Shown here: positions 39,001-51,000 of the stretch, piece by piece
Layout: every line of letters starts with the position of its first letter
Position numbering within the stretch: position 1 is the stretch's first letter
From: Acanthochromis polyacanthus
Lineage: Eukaryota > Chordata > Actinopteri > Pomacentridae
DNA: 64,000 nucleotides
Direction of reading: 5' to 3'
Assembly (NCBI RefSeq): GCF_021347895.1
Contig: NC_067120.1
Coordinates: 16,229,361 to 16,293,360, forward strand
The notes under the pieces: model-generated
What the model saw: only the letters and a program-made list of their open reading frames with translations
What the model was told of the DNA's origin: nothing
The model's database searches: none
Made by a program: the position numbers and the translations under genes

Positions 39001-42000
39001 ACATAGCACTAAAGGTGAAATAAGCACATGGTTTTCTCATTGTAGACAAAACACTTACCATTGTCCCTGCCGTTCTCAGGTGAATGGGAAGGAGTTATCC
39101 AAGTCCAGCCATGATGAGACTGTGGAGGCCTTTCGCGCTGCCAAGGACCCCGTTGTGGTGCAGGTCATCAGGCGGACCCCCAGCGGCCGCCCCCATGGCC
39201 CCCCTCAGGAAATCCATGTGGTGGATGTGTGCACTCAGACCGACATCACCTTTGAACACATCATGGCGCTGGCAAAGCTCCGGCCTTCAACCCCTCCTGT
39301 GCCTGACGTCTGTCCCTTTCTGCTCTCTGACAGGTGAAACAACAGGAAGTAGTTGTTTGTTTTACATGTCTGCAAATATTTGAATCTCTGTTATTCCTTG
39401 TTTTACATCAGCAAAGTTGCTCTCTTGTTCCTCCCAATGAAACATGATAAACAGTGATTAAAAACAGGAAATACACTTTTGAGCAGATCAGTGAGTTGAT
39501 ATAATTTCTTATTCCGTTTTATACGGTATAATTAGACAGATTTTGGTTCACTGCCACCGAGAAAACACAGACTTTGTTGTTGTGTCCTTGTTTTGACTTT
39601 GGCTGGTAATTAAGAAGGGAAAAAAAGTAAGCAGTGAGAAACGTTATTGAGCTATGAAGCAGAAATATCAGTGTTTGCAGGATTAGCATTACAAGTATTA
39701 AGGACGCCTGTGAAATATAAATGAATTGTGTAACCAGCTGCATAGTTTTCTGACAAATATAGATTTGTTTGATGAATGAGCTTCTCGGCGTCCTTCATGT
39801 CCTCCTTCACCAATAGGACACACCGAATTAAAAATAAAAGGCAAATAAAGAACAGGCTTAAGTGGTCCTAACTGGCCATTAATACTGAATGTATGTGTGA
39901 AGTGCGCTAATGCATCAGTAAGTAGATGAAAACAACTGAGAATCAATGTAAAAAATCCAATTCCGTCAAAAATGCAGGCACATATTTAACATCCTCAATA
40001 ACGCCGACACGTGAAGTCAATTTTGCTTGTTAGTCCTATAGCACCTGAACACATCGTCGTCACATAGGGGACAGTTGTAGCTGAGTGACAGATGCAAAGC
40101 AGCATTCCCAGATAAATCAATACTCTGTTTGCTTGTTGAATCAGGGTTTTCAGCTTAGTATGAAGCTCTCTTAGTTTGTTGACTGTCTTTAACAATTTTT
40201 GCTTTCTGAGTGATGCGGCACAACCTTTCATATTTTCCCTTTCTGCTAAAAAAAACATGCAGCGAACTCGACTGTCAGATTAAATCTGTTTGTTTGACTT
40301 ACATGCCTATAAATTTGGTTGAGATTAAAAGAAGAACATTGTCACTTTGTGTGCAACAACACACACGGTATAATCACTAGAATTCTCACCGTATCTCGGA
40401 AGAATGCCATATACATCAAACCCAAGTATTTTTTGACTGTTTACATGAGACGAAAGCATGAAAATGAAAAGATCTTGAGAGTTTAAAGTATCAACAAGAG
40501 GTTTTCCTGGGAAACAACAAAGGAAACATGGTTTGTTATTTCATCTTCTGGCATTTTTAGTTTATATTCTGTTCTTCCCGAAGGAGAAGTAAACTGTGAA
40601 TAAGAAAAGTTTTGCATAAAGGAATATCTGGGTTTCACCTCTGGGGAGCGGAACAATAACACTGCAGGAGCTTTATAGCACAGAACTGGGAAATCAGGAC
40701 CATCGTGGTGTTTGGTACTGTAGACAATTAATTCCAATAACAATAAACATTTTGAGTTCTGTATTTCTTGTCATTTGCAATTGGACACCTGCTTAGATAT
40801 TCGAGGATTGAATTTCGACCGATCTTTGACAAACCGTTACTTTCAGCATTGTACGTTAGTTACACAGAACTACACTTGACCAGATCAAAATCATTACACA
40901 CATGTATATATATGTCTATAAATATATATCTGTCACTATAGAAATCCCCATAGAGACTTCTTGCTGTAATTGGAGCTGTTCCATGTATCCATTTTCTCAT
41001 GGAAGGTTTACAAGCTGATTAAAGCAAATGGGCTAATAAAAAACTAGGCAACACTAAGCAACGTATACTTACAGCCCCAGGCCGGGTACAAATGTAATCA
41101 GTGTGTTCCATAAAACTCACATTTTCTTCTCTACATCTGAGATCAGGTGCACAACCCAATATATTGCGGTTTTTATAGATATAAGAAATGTTGATATCTC
41201 ATATTTGAAGCAAGATTGTAAATGTGTAATTGTGTTCTTTGCACAGACTGCCAAACGTTGTTACTCGAGTAATATTGAGGCATCAAGCATTCTGACATTT
41301 ACAAGTCTGTTTTTATCACCGAAAGGTTGTTTTGAGACCGTTTTATGGTGCTGGGTAATCTGAGAGTCAGACGGCCCCTGAACACATCACTCAACATGTT
41401 CAACACGGTGTCGGTTTGAAGTTTTTGTCCACCTTGATTATCTTGTGTGGCACCGAAGCTGCTCATCTTGTTAGGCCCTCACAATGCTGTTTTGTTCAGT
41501 GACTGAGGGAGGCATAATAGAATTACACTGTACAATGTGGGGGGCTTTGTCTGTCAAGAGCAGGAAGCAAATTACAGTATGTGGATATGCTGTTATTAAC
41601 AAGGAGCTGCACTTTTATCAAATACACACACACACACACACTCCAGCAGCAGTTAAAGCCCTTGACAAATCCTTTATTCTTCAGATTCCAGAAAAGACAA
41701 AAGCGACAAAACCCTGTCACTTTGAGATTTTGAACGGTTTGAAAGGGGATGATGAAAAGTATCTTTCTAACGCTGAAATCCCCGCCTCTTTCTGCTTCCC
41801 TGTCTTTCCTCCTCTTTCTTCCTCTGTATGTCTCTCCTGACAGCTGTCATTCTCTTCATACAATGGACCAGGATTACTATGAAGGGACAGACTACTTCTC
41901 CCCTATTCCAGCTGATGGAGACAGGGCCGAGGAGTTTGAATATGAGGTAAGAATTACACTTGATGTCACTAATAATCAGCAGGCAACGACTGTATATAAA

Positions 42001-45000
42001 AGATAGTCGTGGCCACCATGACGTCACCCATTGATTTCCTCCTCTAAGAGCCAATGCTTTGTAGGGAATCAGAAGAGCTGACTCCCAACTTTTTTAATAG
42101 AGTATGGAGTTTAACACTGTACTCGCAGAAGCCACGTTACTTCATCCTTGGTTAAAGAAGCTTGCCTTCAGTGACAACCGAGCTGTTGATGAGGTACTTT
42201 AGAGAATAAGTGCAGCAGCAGCACAATGTACCCCCAGCAGCCAACCACCTCCACCATTAGAGGGCCAAGTGGAGGAGAAACTTCTGATGTGTGGAGGCTC
42301 TTTGATGAAAAAGCTACAGGAGACGCTGCAAAGAGAAATCCTACAGCTGATGCTGTAATGGAGGTGAGATCATATCTTGAGGAGCCTCTCATCCAACCAG
42401 CAGATGACCTACTGAGCTGGAGGCAGGCCAAGGCCTCAGTCTTCCCCCACCTGGTGAAGGTGATGGAGAGGAGACTTTATTGTGGCAACTTCTGTTCCAT
42501 CTGAGAGTCTTCTCAAAAACAGGGCAGATACTCACCAAAAGAAGAAATCGTATCAGTTCATCCAAGCTAAGGCATCTGATTTTTCTGAATGCCAGCCTGC
42601 ACTAAGGACATTGATACTGTTTGAATAACGTGTTTGGTTCTGTTTCTGTTCTGTTCTGTGGGTTTGTGCGCAGTGTTTTGTGCATTTGATTTTTATGCAA
42701 AAAAAGTCTGTTGAAACATTAAACAAAAGTAAGAATGCCTACTTTGTAACAGAACAAATGCACAAAATGAGGCAATTATGAGGCTTCTGATAAAAACCCT
42801 GAAACCCCTGAAACCCCTGGTTTATCAATACACAAATCATTCATAGTTGCCAGGTTAGGTTAAAGTATGAGGCTACAAATTATACTAAATTAGGAGCTGT
42901 TTTGGAGCCGAAAGAACCGGCTCTCTGAGAAGAGCCGAACTTCCCATCACGAGCCAAACAAACATTTTTTTATACCTTGAGTTTGGAATTTGGCTGTTCC
43001 CATCTTGGTCCATTTAAAGATGAATCTACTAAGAATCGACCAGTGAGAACACAACACACATCCATGTGGTAGCGGCTAACTAATCACAAAGTAGCATGTC
43101 CTGCTTTATTGGCTATTTTACTTCAGCATCATTCTGTATCCCAAAAGTTTTGAAACTAGTGACTGAGCCCATAAACCATTAGTAAAAACTTTCTGAGAAA
43201 ACAGCTCAAATGAGAAGTTGGGTAATTTTTTCTGTACAATCAGACTTCAAATCGGAGAAGGTTCCCCCTACTGGTCATTAATGAAAATGCAGGTTTAAAT
43301 CACTTTTGCACTGGCTTTGCTTTTCACAGGCAGATACTACGATCTTTTATCTACAATCTGTGCCACACCCTGACAGGTTCATCAGCATGGCCTACATCAT
43401 GTTATCAGGTAACTAACTGGAAATTGCAGTAGAGAAAGGCCACATATAAACAACAAAAAGTGGTGCTATTATAAGGTTTGTATAGCCCAAAACACTGGGA
43501 AAAAATACTTTTCAAGTGTAAAATATTAGTTCTGTACAAACAGTATCACACACTGTCCAGATTGAGCAAAAATATTTCTGTCATTATTATTATTGATGTT
43601 TAAAAAACACTAACAAATGTCAGCTATTACCAGGTTTTACTGCTTAAAAAAACAAGATAAGTGCTGAGAATGTCCTCAACATTTCATATTTAATATTGCT
43701 CCCTAATTGGAGGGGTGCAGACACTACTTGACTCTACGGAAAGGTCCCAAGGGAATAGCAGAGACAGATAATCAGCCACACTGCAGACAGCTTGAAAAAT
43801 ACGCCTTGCTTCCATGGAAAATGATAGGCATCCATGTTTTTGTTTTTGTTTTTTTTTCCCCCAACAAGGTGAACACAGAAAGTAGAAAACTTCCAAACAG
43901 CTGCAGTGTTGCCTAGAATTTGCTAATTGTTTTTGCAACTCTGGAAGAAACACCTAGCAAGGTGGTTGACTCAAAGCTCGATCAAACCCAATTAAAATCA
44001 GTTGTGTGTGGCAGGTGCAAGTGTGGGGAAAAAAAAGAGAAACGCATTTCTTCCCTTCTGCATCTTTACTGGAGTGTAAGTAATGGGATCAGTAGTAAAG
44101 GTGACGTTTCTAAGGCTGGTGGTCTCTGACACATGCAGATATACGTACAGATACACGGATTCCACTGTGATATGAGGAGATAAACAGAATCTGTTCTGCT
44201 CTCCGTTCTGGTCCAATATTTTTTGTTTCCGAGTCATTGAAGTACGAGCATCTGTCGTGGAGACTGGCCTGATGTATGATGATTGCTCACCCCTCCTTCT
44301 CCCTATTTGTTTCATTTGAATTTGTTTGAATGCTTCCACCCACTGAGCTTGAGCTGTTTCTTCATATCCTAAAGAGATTTGCGCACCCACATGGATCACG
44401 ACGGCCCCAGTGTCAAATCAGAACAAATATAATATATTAGAGCATCTCTTTATGCCTCATTGCTATTAGCAAATCCTATTATTCTGTGTATGCTTTGCAG
44501 CCTGCACCAGATTTTTTTTTTATTTCATGCTCAGGGAGTTTTATGCCATCCTAATGCCGTCCCACTTACTGTATGTCAACTGAAAACGCTGTGAGGAGGA
44601 TACAGGCAGAAGCTAAAAAGCCACTTTCAGAGTCGACCTGATCCCTCACTCCCTGCTGAAGGAGAAAAATGAGAGTGAAGGAAAGACAGATCTTTAAATT
44701 ACCTTCTCTTTGATGAAAAGGCACAGCAGGAGAGAGCTGTTTGCCATCATGTAACAGGGAAAGCCTTTACACCTAATTCACCTCCTTAATACACCGGCAC
44801 GTTGATGCTGATGAGGCGGAGAGATGGCAGATGCCACTAAAGCACACATTCACTGCACAACTGAAACCTGTAAAGATCCATGTGAACAGTGAGCTTGAAG
44901 TTTGAGTTTTGACAGCCACAGGGTACAGCACATACATAAAATCTGCATCTGAGCCGACAGTATTCACTGCACCGTTGTTTCTACTAACACCTGTAGAGTT

Positions 45001-48000
45001 CTTCATCACCGGCAGTGTGTTTACATGCATTAACAGCTTGCCTAATCAATACTTTTATATTAAAAACAGCCAAGTGACTATGTATCAAGTGGAGTTGTTG
45101 CTCTTAGTAATGAACCCTCAGAGAATTATTACCCGTAATTGTTTTGGTTTTACAGCTGCTGCTTTAGCAAGCAATCAGTCAGAAAACAGCTCTGCATTAA
45201 AACAGTGTAAGAAGCTGCGTTGGTGTGGGCATGTTGGCCGAATTACAGTCCAAGAGGACCAGCTGAGCTTGTCAGATACTAAAACGTTACAGCATTGTTT
45301 TATAATGCTGGTAAATAGTACTTTGGAAAGCTAACACGGCTGCAACCATTTAGCTTCTCATAATGTTAGTTAAGACCTAAACAGTAGAACTACATTCATA
45401 AAGACTGAGGGCTGGTGCATGTATTTCATTGTCCTTGCTGCATCATCCAAGGCTCATAGACATGCATGAGGAGTGAAGGTTTGATATATATGCAGAGTGC
45501 CCATGCTGACCCCTTCCAACATCACCTATAATGAGCGTGTCAACGTCAGACCTGCAAAGAAAGAAGGTTGCATGCTCAGATGAATCATGTTTGTCATTTA
45601 GCTGGGCTAGAGATGAAGCAGGATGCACTATGGGAGGAAAGCCAGCTGACAAAGGCAGTGTGATGCTCTGGACAATGTTCTGCTGGGAAACCTCGGGTCC
45701 TGGCTTTCATGTCGATGTTACTTTGACACGTAGCACCAACCTAATGTTGTTTCAGACCACGTACACCCCTTCAAAGCAATGGTATTCCCTGATGACAGTG
45801 GCCTCTTTCAGTAGGAAAGTGGACCCTGTCACATTGCAAAAATAGTTCAGAAAGTGGTTGGAGGAACGTGACAAAGTTCACGGTGAAGCCTTGGCCTCCA
45901 AATTCCCAAGATCCCAATCTGTTGGGGGTATCTGACAAAAGAAGTCCAATGCCTGGAGGCCCCACCTCACACTGTCCAGGACTTCAAAGGTCTGCTGCTA
46001 ATGTCTTATTGCCTGATACAACAAGACACCTGCAGAGGTAGAAGTCCAGGCCTCGAAGGGTCAGAGCTATTTTAGCAGCACAATGATGACTTTCACAATA
46101 TCAGGCAGATAGTTTTTAAGATTGTGGCTTGTCATACTAACATAAATGCATTACCTGGGTTTTTGCAAGAGCATGTGTTCGTGGAAGCCTGAAAACTGAA
46201 AGAGAATTGCTATTGTTTCTATTTAGCTGGATAAAAAAGAAACGGCATGTTTGAATCTAAAGTAACTAAATCTAGGTCAGTCTGATTATACTGTAAACAC
46301 ACTGAAATAAAGGATAGTAGCTTCTACACATCTGTGGAAGGATTTTCTCTGTGAAAGTAAGACACATTATCTTTTTAAGGCTCTCACTACAAAGCCCTCT
46401 GTTGTTAAAATAAACCAGCACTGACCCAAAATATGTTCAGCGGGAGAGTAGACAAATCTGAATACGGACTAGTTAAAGTAAATCCATTCACCGATCTAAG
46501 CGTGCCATGAAGTGAGAAAAACAAAAGACAAACCACCAATTCATTCACGGGTCTCAAGCAGCACACCCAAAATGTTTTCTCCAAGAAATCCTCAGTGTTT
46601 TACAATAAATGTGTCATGAAAATCAAAGGTTGAGTTTAACAAAGGCAAATGGAGGGTAAGGTGAAAATTGAATTCGGAATGAGCTCTCTGCCAAAATAAT
46701 AAACAAAACCACACTAGTCTTGAGGAAGTCGACATACTTATCAAAATAAAAGCACAAAATTAAATACAAAGTCTTTCCTCCCTCTCGAACTTAAACAGGG
46801 GGAAATGAATGAAACAAAAAGTAGCAGCCCATTCCCTCACACAACTACTGCAATGCTTGGTTTCGCTATACAATGAATGAATGAATCATGCTGCTGTGTG
46901 AGAAGGATGGCTCGCCCATCTGACCCTCTCTGACCCGGAAACAACGTTATCCTTCCGCGTTATATCTTGGTTTCTATTTTCATATTAAAGTGGCAACCAA
47001 AGGAGACACAGCACAAAAAAACACCACACTTACCTATACGACTGCAAAAAGCCGATTTCTCTGCACTGTATGCTGGCTGTCCTTAATTAGTACTTGCTCA
47101 CAGTTTAGCTATCTGAAAAGCCTTGAGGTGAGACTTCAAAATAAATCCTTCATGTAATAAGAAAAAGAAAAAGGGGCTATGGGAGTGAACATATACAGGA
47201 TGCAGCTCTAGTTTTATTGTATATTCTGTGGACTACTAGTCTGCACACTTCTGGCCTACAGTCTGTATCATGTCTGTCCTCTCTGATGTCTGCTTGTTTG
47301 GATTGATGAAGCATGCAGGTCATGTCTCATAGCTAGAATTTCACACAGAAATATCATACATTTCCCAGGATTGGTTTCGGTGACTTTTGAGGAAGTGAAG
47401 TACACTCCAAGCTCAGAGATACTCCTCCCTCTCTTTCTGCCTCGCGGAAGCCATCCATGCATTTGCGACTGCTTTTTCAATTACAAGTAATCAAAGGCGC
47501 GATTATTATGACAGCATCCAATGTGCTTTGATGGGGGGCGGCAATCTTCCCCTTAATCACGCCATCGCAGTCATTAATTTACTGTCAGCCCTCGTCCATG
47601 TGGCACACTGCAATCTCCCTCCTGAGAGGCAGAGAGCTCGCCTGGAAAACAGAGACACAAAACAAAAAAAAATCAAAAGGCAGACGAGAGACAGAGATTG
47701 GTGAGCGTGTTTGATGGTTCAGGAGACAACCCTCCTTTTACTGAGGCATCTGAACGAGTGGGTGTTTTTCTTTTTTTGTGCGTGATATTGTCTTAAAACA
47801 AGAAAGCAAAAGAGCATCTGATGAAGAAAAGAGGTCACATCGTTAAACACACACAAAACTGATGCTTCATCCAACATGAAGTGATTGCAGCAATCTATTC
47901 TCTCTGATCATTTTGACTTTCCAGCTACTATATAAAGGCATTAATTAGTCAGAAGTAACTTTAGGCTTGTTTCGCAGAGCCTCATAGGGATGATGCATTA

Positions 48001-51000
48001 CCTCCTCACACCTCTGCTTTGCCTCAGACGCTGCAATTAATTTGCGTGGTTTATTTCAGACAGATGTCTCCGAGACATTGCTAGTGATTTCAATATTTCT
48101 CACAGATATCCCACAACTTCACACGCCGTATTAGCATGCGAGATGTGCGCCGTCTCTGTAGCTCCCATTACCTCCATGACTGCTTCGTTGCATCTAGAGG
48201 TGTGCCGCTTTAATAATGTCTCTAGCAACAATAACGACGATAGCTCATTAGAAACGTATTCAATACAGTTAATGACTGATTTTCGCGGCTTACTTTGTTG
48301 AGGCAGTCGCCGCCAAAGCCTCCCTCTTTCACGTTATTTTCATACATATCAGCGGGGATTCAAAGTTGTCAGCGCTTCTGAGGCAGTCAATTAAAGATCT
48401 GAGCTCCCCATCAGGTGGGGGCTGTTGGAAAAAGATAAAACGACAAAGCTCAGATGATTCAGTTCTTTTTAAGCCCTTTTTTCTCCGTGCAAATGTGTGT
48501 GCTCTGTCGGGTATACTCGTATGTGCAAGCAGAGGGTTTGTGCTAGAATTACTCTAGTGTGTATGAGTGTGTGTCACTCAGCAGCAGCAGCAGCAGCAGG
48601 CCCCAGGTCCAAAAACACCTCAATGATCTGTCAATGCGTGTGTGAAAAGCCAAAGCACAGACGTGTGGGAAGAAATGAGTGACAGGGGAGAAGGAGAAAA
48701 TGGGAATTCAGCCGAAATGTGTGTTTGGGTGTGTGTGTGAGGGAGTGGGGGGTCATAAACAGCTTAGGAGGGGTAGCCAGAGGCGCTAGGGATTGGGCTT
48801 TTTCTTTCCGTCATCTCATCCCAGCACGGTCAGACATTTCCCCCACTCACCTCCCTCCTAAAGCCCCGCCACATCTGACACATGTAAGCGGCCAACCCGC
48901 ATTTGTCACAGAGGAAATGAATCTCTCTGTTTCCGTGTGAGACCCCTGTGAGCCCCACCAGTGCCCTCGCCGCCACCTCATTTCTCGCTGCCCCCTCCAT
49001 CCTGCTCTCCACTCAACCACCTCGCTCCTGCTGCTCAGAGACGCCGTGTTTCTGTTCTAATGAAGACCTTGGGAGGAGAGGCCATTTCACACTTGATTCC
49101 CTCCAACACCCTTGATATGTTTCAGCATTTGGAGCTGAAGCACAGAGTCTTGCTGTTTTGGTGTTTGGTTGCACCTTCTTTGCAGGAAACTGAGTCTTGT
49201 GTACATTAAGTAGCTGGAAACTTAGGGAAAAACACACCAAAACACAAAATGAAGGAGACTTCTAGTTGCGATTAATCAACATTGCATTTATGGACTTAAA
49301 TGAGGAATTGATGTAGACACAAGAGTACTGCGCTGTGTTTCAAGAGGCTTGTGGGAAATTTGACAACCGCTGATTTGTTAGTCAATAGCTTGTTGATCTC
49401 TCCCCTCGGGAAGACGAGGAATACTTTAGTGATGGTGCAAATATGTATTTCTGCTAGCATTAGCATAATTATAGTTTATTTATAGTCTAATATTCTATAA
49501 CTTGGCAACAACTTGAAAAGAAAAACACTTGAGGTCCTCTGACATTTATCAAAGCCCCTCCGATTGCACTCTCCAAGCTGAGAATGTCTTTTATGATCAA
49601 ACACTTTGAAACTCAGAAAACCTTGGATGGGAGTTGGCAATAAATGTCTCAAAAACAAGCAGGAGTTTTGCGTTGGAACTTAAATAACCAGGTTATTTGA
49701 TCTTCAGTGGAGGGGCTTCTTCTTGTTTGTGAAGCCATTCATCAGAAATGCTGGATGTGTCGGATATATGTGGATTAGTTTCTGTTTGTTCTTTAAAGGT
49801 TACAGTACTATTCTGTGTCAGCAATACGGAAATATAACAAGGTAGCTTCAGCAGCTCATCTGAAGCTTTTAGTCATATCACACGATCTCTGTCTCAGCAG
49901 ATGGAGTCCTGATTTTACATTTCCGTGTTTTCTCTTTTATCTACATAGGAGGTGGAACTGTGTCGACTCAGCAGCCAGGAGAAGTTGGGGCTAACTCTGT
50001 GCTACAGGACGGATGAAGAGGAGGACGTGGCCATTTATGTTAGTGAGGTGAGATGACTCTCCCTTTAAGATATTGTGCTTGAATGACTGGAGTTGAGAGG
50101 ATTTATTTTCTTTATACAAGACAGGGTTACGTCTTCCAATTTAGTTTGCCGTGAAGAAGCACTGAAATCTCTCTAAAATGTGTGAAACCATACAGTGGTC
50201 TACATTTATTATGTTGATTGAGTAGTTTTATCCTTTATGCAGGGCCCTCAAAAATATAACAATTATAGTTTACAAAATTAAGGCACAAACCTTACTTTCT
50301 ACCAGGAACTGCACTGTGTTTAATTAATGCCAAAATGACCACTGTGCCGCTCAAAAGCAGACACTTGTGATGCAAAATGATGAGTCAGTGTCCAGACTCT
50401 CAATTTACTGCACAGCATCAAAGAAACTTGAGTGAAACTGAGTGTCCGTGATGTCAGAAGTAGAAAATAAGTGGAAAAGGTGGTGATTTCACACCAAATG
50501 CGAGCCTTCTCTTATCTTATTCCACTCTGCCTTACTGCTGGAGATACTGGGAAAAACATGCAGCATACATGTATCTTCCTCCTTCCAGCTATTTTTATGC
50601 CAACAACCATAGTTAGGACTGCTAGCTGTTTGGAAAATTAAAATATTAATACTCTTGGGGCAAAAGGTATATGCATATTCTACAGATATTTCAGTTCTTT
50701 GAAGTCTCCCATTTACATATCATCCTCTGTTGTTGAAACCGACAGTCGTCGTCTTGCTAGATCAGAGTGTTTTGAGTAAAACGCCCAAACAGCTGAGAAA
50801 TCTCAGTCTCTCCGACTAAATGAACTGTGACATTTAATATTCATCTTCCAATTTGTGATTTACTTCAGTATTCATGTGAGCAAAGCAGGATTCTCTATTG
50901 GGTGCAGTAATTTTAAAATTGAACTCTTTTATCAACCATAAGTGACACTGTTGAACATTTTGGCAAATATCTAACTGCATGATTACACTGTCAGCTGCCA

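Noticed and set aside
45200..45270. LINE-like peptide [12 protein letters not shown]
   Set aside because: It is a single short match with no flanking LINE sequence recognised.
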